Shown here: one piece after another, positions 15,876-23,300 of the stretch
How positions within the stretch are numbered: the first letter of the stretch is position 1
Layout: each line of letters opens with the position of its first letter
Origin: Actinomycetes bacterium
Lineage (GTDB): Bacteria > Actinomycetota > Acidimicrobiia > Acidimicrobiales > Aldehydirespiratoraceae
Direction of reading: 5' to 3'
DNA length: 32,526 nucleotides
NCBI GenBank assembly: GCA_024276495.1
Contig: JAJRXC010000106.1
Location: 1-32,526, forward strand
Position numbers and translations under genes: made by a program
The notes under the pieces: model-generated
The model's database searches: none
What the model saw: the letters and a program-made list of their open reading frames with translations, nothing else
What the model was told of the DNA's origin: nothing

Positions 15876-16223
15876 ATGACCGATCGAACCCATGAACCGG
15901 CGGTCCCCGTCGGAGATCTGTCGCTTCCCGGACCACTCCCGATCGAGGCGCTGCGTTGGCTCGAACACGTCGCCGTGCTCGAGCTCTACACCGACCGGCT
16001 TCCCCGGAGAACCGGCCAGGTCGCCACCGCGCTCGTGTTCCTCGACCGCGAGCTTCCCATGAGCTCACGCGACATCGCCCGCTTCGCCCGCACCGGACAC
16101 GAGACCGTCCGTCGATCCGCCGACGCCCTCGAGCGCGAGCGGCTCATCGACCGGCATCGTCGGCCCGTCTACCCGGCCCGTACCCACCGCCCGGCCTCGC
16201 CGACCCGCCGTCAGTCGTCGTAG
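15876..16223 (+). CDS. Small winged-helix DNA-binding protein
   Basis: The 115-residue protein contains a likely winged helix-turn-helix: MSSRDIARFARTGHETVRRS (helix, turn, recognition helix), then ALERERLIDRHRRPVYPA (wing). This pattern fits MarR/GntR-like or plasmid-replication-type regulators; no ligand domain is present. ATG 15876 is chosen because GAGGTG lies 6 nt upstream; an in-frame ATG at 15852 would add 8 residues. The C-terminus is Arg/Pro/Ser-rich. Its last 13 bp overlap the convergent arfB gene. Its target is unknown. Confidence 0.65.
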   Translation: MTDRTHEPAVPVGDLSLPGPLPIEALRWLEHVAVLELYTDRLPRRTGQVATALVFLDRELPMSSRDIARFARTGHETVRRSADALERERLIDRHRRPVYPARTHRPASPTRRQSS

Positions 16224-16606
16224 CCCGGTCGTTTCCGCTGCCGTTTGACATCGCCTCGCCGCCGCTTCGAATCGAGTCGCCGCCGCTGACTCCCCCGTGT
16301 CGGCTTGGTCGCACGCCGGGGCCGTTCGACTCGGGCGGCCGCGTCGATCCGTTCCTGGATCCGCTCGAGGGCGAGCTGTCGGTTGCGGTGCTGGCTGCGC
16401 TCGTCGTCGACGGTCACCCGAACGACGTCGCCGAGCTTGGCCCGCACGCGGTCGCGCAGGGCCGGCGGCATCGACGGGGAATCGTCGATGCGGAACACCG
16501 CGTCGACCTTCGTGTTGGAGCGGTTCGCGTGCTGACCGCCGGGGCCACCCGAGGCGACGAAACGAAAGACCACTTCGTCGTCGGGAACGATCCACCGGCC
16601 GGCCAT
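16211..16606 (-). CDS. arfB: Peptidyl-tRNA hydrolase ArfB, ribosome rescue
   Basis: The 131-residue protein carries the class I release-factor catalytic motif GGQ at 23-25 (ASGGPGGQHANRSNTKV). There is no codon-recognition domain, and a very basic C-terminal tail (RRRLDSKRRRGDVKRQRKRPG) matches ArfB/YaeJ, where the tail enters the empty mRNA channel. It should hydrolyse peptidyl-tRNA on ribosomes stalled without a stop codon. ATG 16606 follows the histidine-phosphatase stop by one base (TGAGATG), so the two are coupled. It is the last gene of a five-gene minus-strand operon. Its 3' end overlaps a convergent gene by 13 bp. Confidence 0.93.
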   Translation of the reverse strand: MAGRWIVPDDEVVFRFVASGGPGGQHANRSNTKVDAVFRIDDSPSMPPALRDRVRAKLGDVVRVTVDDERSQHRNRQLALERIQERIDAAARVERPRRATKPTRGSQRRRLDSKRRRGDVKRQRKRPGYDD

Positions 16607-16607
16607 C

Positions 16608-17189
16608 TCAGGACGCCTCCGGATCGAGGTGATGGATCTCGTTGAAGCTGAACAGCACCGGCGCACCCGAGCGAATCGCGATCCGGGAGATCGACGCCTG
16701 TGCGACGTTGCAGCGCCATTGCGTCTCCACGCCGACGCCCAGGCTCCAGGCCAACGCGGCCTTGACCGGTGAGACGTGACTGACGACGAGGACATCGCGT
16801 TCGGTGGCTTCCTCGACCAGATCGTCGAGGGCCGAACCCACCCGAACCCCCACCGCTTCGAGGCTCTCCCCACCCGGCGGCGTCCACGCGACATCGGCCC
16901 GCCACGCCGCCCAGGTCGCGGCGGGAATGTCGGCCAGCGCCACCCCCTCGAGGTCGCCGTAGTCGAGCTCGATGAATCGCTCGTCGAGATCGACCGGTCC
17001 ACCGATCGCCTCGGCCGTCTCGCGGCAACGCCGCAACGGGCTCGACACGACCCGAGCGACACCGGCCAACGCCCGCCCGATCGCCTCGGCCTGACGGCGG
17101 CCGACCCGGTCGAGTCCGGGGTCCCGGCGACCGAGCAGCTCACCGGCCGCGTTGGCCCGGGTTCGACCGTGGCGAGCGATGATCAACAT
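16608..17189 (-). CDS. Histidine phosphatase (phosphoglycerate-mutase-like)
   Basis: The 193-residue protein starts LIIARHGRTRANAAGELLGR, with the catalytic RHG (H7 forms the phosphohistidine). SSPLRRCRETAEAI follows with the second Arg, then ELDYGDLEG with the acid Glu, and VVSHVSPVKAAL with the second His. All core residues are present, so it is probably an active phosphomonoesterase. The substrate is unclear: such proteins include CobC-like, broad acid phosphatase and phosphoglycerate mutase-like enzymes. ATG 17189 lies 4 nt past the upstream gene's stop, and its TGA is one base from arfB, placing it inside the operon. Confidence 0.92.
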   Translation of the reverse strand: MLIIARHGRTRANAAGELLGRRDPGLDRVGRRQAEAIGRALAGVARVVSSPLRRCRETAEAIGGPVDLDERFIELDYGDLEGVALADIPAATWAAWRADVAWTPPGGESLEAVGVRVGSALDDLVEEATERDVLVVSHVSPVKAALAWSLGVGVETQWRCNVAQASISRIAIRSGAPVLFSFNEIHHLDPEAS

Positions 17190-17193
17190 CGAC

Positions 17194-17682
17194 TCATGCG
17201 AGATGGGTGCGAGGAAGCCGTCCGCTTCGACGCAACTCCTCGCGATGTTCGGGACGGACGAGCTCGAAACGCCGGATCAACCAGACCAGCGCGGCGATGC
17301 CGGCCAACTCGAACGAGGCCAGCAGGATCGGCGGGCGATCGAACTCGGGAAGCGGCGCGGCGGCAATCCCGTCGAGACCTCGAACCGGCCACCAGAACAG
17401 CTCGCTTCGGGTCCACGCCCCCGACGCGACGAGGAACACGAACGTGCCGATGGGGACACCCAGCAGCCGGCGTCGACGCACCCTTCGACCGACGGTCACT
17501 GCCATGACGATCGCCATCAGCCCGACCGAGCCCACCAGGGTGTGCAACACCAGCGGGCGGCCCGTCAACGCCTCGGCCAACGGCAGCACACCACCGAACG
17601 CGACGAATCGGTAGTCGATCGCCGGACTGTCGAAGACGAAGAGCACGGTGAGGACCGCGGCGGCCACGAAGAAGAAGAACAA
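17194..17682 (-). CDS. Four-helix integral membrane protein of unknown function
   Basis: The 162-residue protein has hydrophobic stretches near 1-18, 41-62, 76-88 and 120-136, giving about four membrane helices, with the basic loop GRRVRRRRLLG between the second and third. The C-terminus is charged (RFELVRPEHREELRRSGRLP). The TTG at 17682 is used as start because GGAG lies 5 nt upstream and no ATG or GTG precedes the first helix. It begins 12 nt after the stop of the zinc-ribbon coiled-coil gene and ends 4 nt before the phosphatase. I recognise no family. Position between the two suggests a shared transcript. Confidence 0.7.
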   Translation of the reverse strand: MFFFFVAAAVLTVLFVFDSPAIDYRFVAFGGVLPLAEALTGRPLVLHTLVGSVGLMAIVMAVTVGRRVRRRRLLGVPIGTFVFLVASGAWTRSELFWWPVRGLDGIAAAPLPEFDRPPILLASFELAGIAALVWLIRRFELVRPEHREELRRSGRLPRTHLA

Positions 17683-17694
17683 CAGGACTCCGGC

Positions 17695-18402
17695 CTAGGT
17701 GACGACGATTCGCCCGCACTCGCGACAACTGAGCACGCTGCCGGAATCCGCGTGTTTCATCCGGTCGAGCTCGACTGCCGGCATCGTCGACGGGCATCCG
17801 ACGCAGTTGCTGCCGTCGAATCGGACCACCGTCGCCGAACCCATCCCGGGGCGCAGCCGTTCGTACTCGGCGAGATCGCCGGGGTCGACCGCCTCCGCCG
17901 CGACCTCACGTCGGGCGGCGACATCGGCGAGTTGTGCCGTGATCTCCGCCTCGGCATCGGCCAGCTCCGCTTCGGCAACCGTGATCGCCTCGGCGATCGC
18001 GGCGGACCGCTCGTCGGTCTCGGCCCGCCGAGCGGCCAGCACCTCGGCCTCCTCCATCGCCTCAAGCGCCTTGTCCTCGTGGTCCGCCTGACGCTCGCGC
18101 AGCCCCGCGATCTCTGCCTGGAGCGGCTGGAGGTCCTTCATGCCGACCTCTCCGCTGTAGAGCCGCTTCTCGTCCTCGTCGGCCTTCGTCGAGAAGATCT
18201 GGGCCTCGTCCTCGAATCGCTTCTGGCGGGCTGCCACCTCCAACCGGGCCACGTCGATCGCTGCGGACTCGGCGTCGACGCGCCCGAGCTCGACCCTGGC
18301 CGCCTCGAGTCGGGCCCGCTGCTCGAGATTGGCGTGTCGGTGGCGAAGCTGCTCCGCCTCGGTGTCGAGGCGCTGGATGTCGAGAAGGTGATGTTCAGTC
18401 AT
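17695..18402 (-). CDS. Coiled-coil zinc-ribbon protein (COG1579/CdsZ-like)
   Basis: The 235-residue protein is a long acidic coiled coil (about 10-175, many A/E/R heptads, including MKDLQPLQAEIAGLRERQ) followed by a C-terminal C4 zinc ribbon: CVGC ... CREC at about 203-230 (NCVGCPSTMPAVELDRMKH, LSCRECGRIVV). This matches COG1579 (zf-RING_7), whose members include chlamydial CdsZ/CT398 and are broadly described as putative nucleic-acid-binding or secretion-linked proteins. ATG 18402 lies 18 nt after the penicillin-binding-protein stop. In many actinobacteria this family sits near NIF3-like and RNase H genes; here it is instead next to a cell-wall synthase. Confidence 0.9.
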   Translation of the reverse strand: MTEHHLLDIQRLDTEAEQLRHRHANLEQRARLEAARVELGRVDAESAAIDVARLEVAARQKRFEDEAQIFSTKADEDEKRLYSGEVGMKDLQPLQAEIAGLRERQADHEDKALEAMEEAEVLAARRAETDERSAAIAEAITVAEAELADAEAEITAQLADVAARREVAAEAVDPGDLAEYERLRPGMGSATVVRFDGSNCVGCPSTMPAVELDRMKHADSGSVLSCRECGRIVVT

Positions 18403-18420
18403 GAGTGCCGTTGTTGCGCC

Positions 18421-20700
18421 TCAGCCGGTCGTCGTCGTGGTCGGCGGCACCGTCGTGGTTGTCGTGGTCGTCGTGCTCGTCGTGGTCGGCGGCACCGTCG
18501 TGGTCGTCGTGCTCGTCGTGGTGGTGGTGGGAACGGTCGTCGTGGTTGTCGTGGTCGTCGTCGGCATCACGCATGCGTCGGTCTTGCCGTCCTCGTCGCG
18601 GTCGACGGGAACCAGGAGGGTCGGACAGCGATCGATGTTCGGATCGTAGGTGAAGTCGGAGTTCTCGCAGAAGTCAGCGACCCCGTCGTCATCGGTGTCG
18701 ACCTCGGCGTCCTCGTCGCCACACGGGCTGCTAATCAACTTGCTGTAGGCCGCCTCGTCACTGTCGGTGCGGATGATCCGGCCGCCCCGGGTGGGCGCCG
18801 GAGGCGCGAACGTCCGCGGTTCGAGGTCGGCGTGGTACGCCTCGTTGAAAGCCTGCCACATCGCCGCCGGGGCCGAACCACCGGTGACGCTGCGAACCCC
18901 GAGCTCGGGAATGTTCACCCCCCGCATCTCGACCTCGGCGAGCGGATTGCCGAGCCACACCGCGGTGGCGAGGTACGGGGTGTACCCCACGAACCAGGCG
19001 TTCTTGAACGACTGGCCGGTTCCCGTCTTCCCGGCTGCGACCTGATCGGGAAGCTGGGCCCGAGTGCCGGTGCCGCCTCGCACGTTCGCCTCCAGAACCG
19101 ACGTCACCAGGCGGGCCGACTGCACCGACACCGCTCGCTGCGGCCTCGGCTCGTTCGCGAAGATCAGGTTGCCGGCACGGTCTTCGACCCGTTCGATGAA
19201 GATCGGATCGACCTGAAGCCCGTCATTGGCGAGGGTCGCGAAGGCGCTCGCCATGTCGAGCGGCGTGATGTCGAGAGGCCCGAGCGGCATCGAGATCGGC
19301 AACGACGACAGGTCGCTGGTGATCCCGAGCGCGCGGGCGGTGTCGGCGACATTGGACAGGCCGACGATCTGACCGAGTCGGAGAAATGCGCAGTTCGACG
19401 ACGACAACGTCTGACTCCGGATCGACTTGATCGATCCACCACCGCTGAAGTTCTTGGCCTGGTACGGATCGGGGAAGCCACCGGGATTGTCGAACTCGCA
19501 CGGCGACAACCCGCTCACCTGATCCGACGGCACCAGCCCCTTCTCCATCGCCGCAGCGAGGACGAAGACCTTGAACGAGGAGCCGGTCGGCCGGCCCCCC
19601 TGCGTCGCGATGTTGAACTCGCCGAAACCGGGAACGTCGAAGCCGGGACCACCGACGATCGCCCGAACCCGCCCCGTACCGGGCTCGACCGAAGCCAGCG
19701 CGCCGACAAACCCCCGATCGTCGTCGGGGGTGAACCTCGCGATCGCCGCCTCGGCCGCAGCCTGCGCGGCCGGATCGTAGGTGGTGTAGACCCGCAGTCC
19801 GCCACCGAACAAGGCCTCGGCTCGTTCCTGAGGGGTCGCGCCCAGCCGGGGATCGTCGAGAAGACGACGACGAACCTCCTCGATGAAGTAGTTGTCGGGC
19901 TGCCACTCCGACGGCAGAACCCGGGTGGTCGGCACCGGCACCGCCCGGTAGAGATCGGCCTGCTCGTCGGTGATCTCACCAACGGCCACGAGACGGCCGA
20001 GAGCGAAATCCCGACGGTCACGAGCGAGATCCGGCCGCAGGGTCGGGTCGAACTTCGACGGATTCTGGATCAGGCCGGCGAGCATCGCCGACTGGGCGTA
20101 GTCGAGCCGGTCGGGCGTCGTACCGTAGTAGATCTCCGCCGCAGCCCGGACCCCGTAGGCGCCACCGCCGAAGTACACGGTGTTCAGGTAGGCCTCGAGA
20201 ATCTCCTCCTTGGTGAGCTGCTGTTCGAGCCGACGGGCCAGCGCCGCCTCGGCGATCTTCCGATCGACGATCTGCTCGTCGCCCACCACGCCGTTCTTGA
20301 TCAACTGTTGGGTGATCGTGGATCCACCCTGTTCGATCCCGCCGGCGTTGACGTTGCGGATGAACGCCCGACCGATCGCCTTGGCGTCGATCCCGCTGTG
20401 CTCGTAGAAGCCCTCGTCCTCGACGGCGATCACCGTCGCGATCATCGCGTCGCTGACATCCGCGAGCGTCACCAGCTCCCGGTTCTCCACGTCGTAGAGC
20501 ACGTCGAACTCGTCGCCGTTGGTGTCGTACACGATCGACCGCAGCGCGAGCTCGTCGAAGCGGATCTCCGCGACCGTCGATTCGTTCGCGTTGTAGATCT
20601 CGACGATGCGCGGACCGAGCGCGGCGAAGGTGAAAGCCATCACGATTCCACCGCCGACGAGCACCGTCGCCAGTCGGACGAGCCCGACGATCCCACGCAC
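18421..20700 (-). CDS. Class A penicillin-binding protein with TSP3-like and poly-Thr tail
   Basis: The 759-residue bifunctional peptidoglycan synthase begins at GTG 20700 with a membrane anchor (about 7-26). The GT51 glycosyltransferase domain shows EDEGFYEHSG (about 92), GGSTITQQ (about 123) and RKIAEAALARRLEQQ...YLNTVYFG. The transpeptidase domain shows GSSFK (catalytic Ser near 373), SSSN (near 432) and KTGTG (near 556). After it, about 664-705, come two calcium-loop-like DxDxDG segments with paired cysteines (VDTDDDGVADFC, VDRDEDGKTDAC), as in thrombospondin type 3 repeats, and a Thr/Pro tail of about 47 residues. A -10 box 7 nt upstream suggests a leaderless mRNA. It leads a five-gene operon. 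Confidence 0.95.
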   Translation of the reverse strand: MRGIVGLVRLATVLVGGGIVMAFTFAALGPRIVEIYNANESTVAEIRFDELALRSIVYDTNGDEFDVLYDVENRELVTLADVSDAMIATVIAVEDEGFYEHSGIDAKAIGRAFIRNVNAGGIEQGGSTITQQLIKNGVVGDEQIVDRKIAEAALARRLEQQLTKEEILEAYLNTVYFGGGAYGVRAAAEIYYGTTPDRLDYAQSAMLAGLIQNPSKFDPTLRPDLARDRRDFALGRLVAVGEITDEQADLYRAVPVPTTRVLPSEWQPDNYFIEEVRRRLLDDPRLGATPQERAEALFGGGLRVYTTYDPAAQAAAEAAIARFTPDDDRGFVGALASVEPGTGRVRAIVGGPGFDVPGFGEFNIATQGGRPTGSSFKVFVLAAAMEKGLVPSDQVSGLSPCEFDNPGGFPDPYQAKNFSGGGSIKSIRSQTLSSSNCAFLRLGQIVGLSNVADTARALGITSDLSSLPISMPLGPLDITPLDMASAFATLANDGLQVDPIFIERVEDRAGNLIFANEPRPQRAVSVQSARLVTSVLEANVRGGTGTRAQLPDQVAAGKTGTGQSFKNAWFVGYTPYLATAVWLGNPLAEVEMRGVNIPELGVRSVTGGSAPAAMWQAFNEAYHADLEPRTFAPPAPTRGGRIIRTDSDEAAYSKLISSPCGDEDAEVDTDDDGVADFCENSDFTYDPNIDRCPTLLVPVDRDEDGKTDACVMPTTTTTTTTTVPTTTTTSTTTTTVPPTTTSTTTTTTTTVPPTTTTTG
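18424..18561 (-). repeat. Low-complexity tract encoding a Thr/Pro-rich tail
   Basis: The plus strand here is an irregular run of GTCGTGGT-like units, almost only G, T and C. On the minus strand it reads as ACN threonine codons broken by VP/VPP and Ser, giving the C-terminal tail of the penicillin-binding protein. Its repetitive codons make length change by slippage likely. Confidence 0.9.
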
Positions 20701-20707
20701 GTCACCA

Positions 20708-20713
20708 ACCGTA
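20708..20713 (-). promoter_or_regulatory. Putative -10 box TACGGT for the PBP operon (leaderless)
   Basis: On the minus strand TACGGT fits TAnnnT and ends 7 nt before the GTG at 20700. No Shine-Dalgarno is seen. It lies in the 66-bp divergent gap to the oxidoreductase gene. No clear -35 at 16-18 nt. Confidence 0.4.
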
Positions 20714-20754
20714 CTGGCGGCGAGCCGAACGCCGCAGTCGCGTCTCAACGATGG

Positions 20755-20760
20755 CACGAT
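20755..20760 (+). promoter_or_regulatory. Possible -10 box CACGAT for the oxidoreductase gene
   Basis: CACGAT keeps the A at position 2 and T at position 6 of -10 boxes and ends 6 nt before ATG 20767, the same spacing as other leaderless candidates in the window. On its own it is weak. Confidence 0.25.
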
Positions 20761-20766
20761 GGTCCG

Positions 20767-21723
20767 ATGACGCGCATTGCGATCATCGGTGGCGGGCCCG
20801 GCGCCGGCGTTCACGCCGAAGCGGCCCGGGCCACACCAGGCATCGAGCTCGTCGGTGTCGGCGGACGACCCGAGGGCACGGCCACCGCGCTCGCCGGGGC
20901 GATGGGCGTCCCCGACCTTTCCCTCGACCGCCTCCTCGCCGAGGCCGACGGCGTCGTCGTCGCGGTTCCGCCCCGGGCCGTTCCCGATGTCATGGGCCAC
21001 ATCCAGGTCGCGTTTCCCGCTCTCGTGGAATCACCGGTGGGCATCGATCCGGCACCCCGGCCCCGCACCGCCACCGCCGTCAACTTCCTGCACGCGAGCG
21101 TCGTGAAGCAGGCGCTTCGGGCGATCCACGACCTCGGCGACGTCCATCACCTCGTGTTGCGCTCCCGTGCGACGCGCCCGACGTGGGGCCATCACGGCAC
21201 CGCCGACTTCGCCGGGGGCGCCCTCTTGGACCCCGCGGCAGGTTCGCTTCCCGTCCTGCTCGCCGCGGCAGGATCCCCTGTCGTCGACGTCGCCGCCACG
21301 GTTCGCCGCGACGGCGCCATCGAGACCGCGGCATCACTCACCCTCGGGCTGAGCGACGGCCGACGAATCCGGGCCGAGCTCGAGTGGATCGACGGTCCGG
21401 GCGAGACCGTGCTCGAGGCGGCAGGCGCGTCCGGGGTCGTGTCGCTTCAACTCTGGCCCCGTCCCACGATCGAGCGCAACGGGGAACCTCTCACGCCGCC
21501 CGACGAACCGCCGCTGGTGGCCTTGGGGTTCACCGAGCAGATGCGCCGGTTCGCGGCGGTCGCCGCCGGCCGCGCCGAACCGTGGCCGCCACGCAGTGTG
21601 GGCGACGGGATCATGGCCCTGGCCGAAGCCGCCGCCCGCAGCTCGCGGGACAACGGGTCGACGATGCCCTGCGCCGGCCGGGCGGCCGCAGACCCGGCCA
21701 CCATCTTCGCCAAGACCGACTGA
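20767..21723 (+). CDS. Gfo/Idh/MocA-like NAD(P) oxidoreductase
   Basis: The 318-residue protein begins TRIAIIGGGPGAGVHAEAA, a Rossmann dinucleotide-binding loop, followed by ATPGIELVGVGGRPEGTATALAGAMGVP and LLAEADGVVVAVPP, the standard order for Gfo/Idh/MocA enzymes. The usual EKP motif is not present; the equivalent region reads ALVESPVGIDP. The C-terminal half has the beta-sheet-like substrate domain and ends with the helix around GDGIMALAEAAARSSRDNGS, typical of the family. The missing Lys suggests altered or lost dehydrogenase chemistry. It is a monocistronic gene divergent from the penicillin-binding protein. Substrate unknown, probably a sugar or cyclitol. Confidence 0.82.
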   Translation: MTRIAIIGGGPGAGVHAEAARATPGIELVGVGGRPEGTATALAGAMGVPDLSLDRLLAEADGVVVAVPPRAVPDVMGHIQVAFPALVESPVGIDPAPRPRTATAVNFLHASVVKQALRAIHDLGDVHHLVLRSRATRPTWGHHGTADFAGGALLDPAAGSLPVLLAAAGSPVVDVAATVRRDGAIETAASLTLGLSDGRRIRAELEWIDGPGETVLEAAGASGVVSLQLWPRPTIERNGEPLTPPDEPPLVALGFTEQMRRFAAVAAGRAEPWPPRSVGDGIMALAEAAARSSRDNGSTMPCAGRAAADPATIFAKTD

Positions 21724-21762
21724 CCGAACCCCCGGGATTGTGTGGCCCGGACGGGCAGAAGT

Positions 21763-21768
21763 TAGCGT
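21763..21768 (+). promoter_or_regulatory. Possible -10 box for the lipoprotein/ABC-export operon
   Basis: TAGCGT fits TAnnnT, and TTGTGT (21738-21743) lies 19 nt upstream as a possible -35. Transcription near 21775 would leave a leader of about 70 nt before ATG 21844, which has a GGAGAAG ribosome-binding site at 21834-21840. The remaining leader is G/C rich with no riboswitch pattern I recognise. Confidence 0.35.
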
Positions 21769-21843
21769 TGCCCGAGGTGGGGATGACGGGTTCTCGGGTT
21801 CCCGGCTGTCTCCGCCCGACCCCCGCCGCCGCCGGAGAAGCCC

Positions 21844-22575
21844 ATGACGTCCCCACCACGACTCGTGACGATCGCCCTCGTACTCACCCTGTTCGCCGCC
21901 GCGTGCGGAACCGGGGAGGGAGAGACGGCCACAGCCGGCGCCGACGAGTTCGTCCTGCAGGGGGAGGAATCGCTCGCGATCGACCCGACCACGACAACGA
22001 CCGGGGCACCCGACGCCGCCCCGACCGGCGCCGCCGAAGGTGGCGCCCCGGAGTTCGACACGACCGAGGACACCCTGCCCCAGGCCGAGGAACGAGACGC
22101 CGACTCCGAGTTCTTCGACGCGGTCGGTGAGTTCATGGCATGTCTCGGCACCGAGGGCTACACCTTCCTCGGCCTGCCCAACCAGGACGGGGACCCCGAC
22201 GACCCGGTCAACGACCCCGGCTACACGACCGCGCTCGGCGACTGCGCGGCGCTGACCCAGATCGTCAGCAAGATGGAGGCAGCCGAGGACACCAGCAACC
22301 TGACCGCGGAGGAGATCGAGACCCAGAACCGGCAGTTCACCATCTTCGTCGACTGCCTCGTCGGTCGGGGCTGGACCATCCCGACACCGACCCCCGATGA
22401 GAACGGCGTCCTTCAACCGCGCTACGTCGAGATCGCCGAGACCTGGATCCCACCCGACGGCACCTCGCTGCTGGCCGACGGGGAGGTCAACACCGACGAT
22501 TTCGTCGAATGCGGATTCGACCCGGACAATCCCTCCGAGCTCGACACCGGCGCGACCCCGACCGAGGAACCCTGA
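21844..22575 (+). CDS. Secreted lipoprotein with CLxxxG repeats, paralogue 1
   Basis: The 243-residue lipoprotein has a signal peptide and lipobox ending FAAAC (lipidated C21), then an acidic/Thr linker. Its folded part carries two C-L-x3-G segments, MACLGTEGYTF (about 99) and VDCLVGRGWTIP (about 169), with another Cys after each (GDCAAL, VECGFDPD). Four conserved cysteines suggest two disulfides. The first segment resembles the CMREHG-type lipoproteins that often accompany peptidoglycan-binding membrane-fusion proteins in actinobacteria (from memory, not searched). The next gene is a paralogue (TGATG overlap), followed by such a fusion protein. It is probably an extracellular accessory of that exporter. 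Confidence 0.85.
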   Translation: MTSPPRLVTIALVLTLFAAACGTGEGETATAGADEFVLQGEESLAIDPTTTTTGAPDAAPTGAAEGGAPEFDTTEDTLPQAEERDADSEFFDAVGEFMACLGTEGYTFLGLPNQDGDPDDPVNDPGYTTALGDCAALTQIVSKMEAAEDTSNLTAEEIETQNRQFTIFVDCLVGRGWTIPTPTPDENGVLQPRYVEIAETWIPPDGTSLLADGEVNTDDFVECGFDPDNPSELDTGATPTEEP

Positions 22576-23300
22576 TGGCCACGATCTCCCGCACCGCCGT
22601 CCTGCTCGCCCTCGCCCTCACCGCGGCCGCCTGCGGAGGGGGAAGCACCGACACCACGGCCGAGGGCGGTGCGAACGACTTCGTTCTCCAGGGAGACCAG
22701 GCCCTCGACGGCGACGCCATCACGAGCTCGACGACCACGTCGGCACCCGTCGCCGACGCGGCGGGCGGGGCCGCCGAATCGGTGGCCGGCGACACCGAGG
22801 CCTTCGAGTCCACGAGCGACACCGTCCCGCAGAACGAAGACGAAGGCAGCGCGATCGGCAACCTGTTCGAGGCCTTCGGTGTCTTTCGAACCTGTCTCGA
22901 CGACGAGGGCTACTCCTTCATCGGCCGCCCCGATCCCACCCTCGAACCGACCGATCCGGTGAACGACGCCGGCTATGTCGAAGCGCTGAGCAAATGTGCC
23001 GCCGTGAGCGACATCATCAACGCGCTCGAGGCCCAACAGGCCGAATCCGAGAACCTCGACACCGACGGCATCGAGACCCGCAACCGACAACTGGTGCTCT
23101 GGATCGACTGCATGGAGGGCCGCGGCTTCGTGATCTCGGAGATCACGACCGACGAGCGCGGGCTCAACAGCCCGACCGCGATCGAACCCCCCGCCGGCCA
23201 GTCGATCTTCGACGGCGACGACATGGGCGAATGCGCCGCGATCGCTGGCCGGCTCTACGACGAGCAGGTCGCGGACGAGACCGAAGGGACCGACGGGTGA
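22575..23300 (+). CDS. Secreted lipoprotein with CLxxxG repeats, paralogue 2
   Basis: The 241-residue lipoprotein (lipobox ending TAAAC, C20) is homologous along its length to the preceding one: both carry DFVLQG/EFVLQG after the linker, DPVND(P/A)GY, a DCAA/KCAA cysteine, ETQNRQ/ETRNRQ and a second CLxxxG-like segment (IDCMEGRGFVI). The order and spacing of the four cysteines are kept, so the two genes arose by tandem duplication and have diverged to about a third identity by eye. ATG 22575 overlaps the upstream TGA; its own TGA overlaps the GTG of the membrane-fusion protein. A functional heterodimer is possible but unproven. Confidence 0.85.
   Translation: MATISRTAVLLALALTAAACGGGSTDTTAEGGANDFVLQGDQALDGDAITSSTTTSAPVADAAGGAAESVAGDTEAFESTSDTVPQNEDEGSAIGNLFEAFGVFRTCLDDEGYSFIGRPDPTLEPTDPVNDAGYVEALSKCAAVSDIINALEAQQAESENLDTDGIETRNRQLVLWIDCMEGRGFVISEITTDERGLNSPTAIEPPAGQSIFDGDDMGECAAIAGRLYDEQVADETEGTDG

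Noticed and set aside
18421-18573. GTCGTGGT-like repeats as a CRISPR array or regulatory repeat
   Set aside because: The units are irregular, have no spacers, and are explained by threonine codons of the PBP tail.
20701-21000. N-terminal extension of the PBP to 859 residues
   Set aside because: The extra 100 residues are the antisense of the oxidoreductase gene start; GTG 20700 with a -10 box 7 nt upstream leads directly into the membrane anchor.
17152-21723. A 1523-codon plus-strand open frame running antisense to the whole PBP operon
   Set aside because: Its middle is the complement of well-supported genes (PBP, zinc-ribbon, phosphatase); the translated antisense part is Arg/Gly/Asp low-complexity with no motif. 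Only its last 318 codons (from ATG 20767) are real. Long antisense frames are expected at this GC content.
22397-23296. In-frame 900-nt upstream extension of the membrane-fusion protein
   Set aside because: It overlaps both lipoprotein genes in a different frame and is Arg/Pro-rich; GTG 23297 overlapping the upstream TGA and followed by a membrane anchor is the better start.
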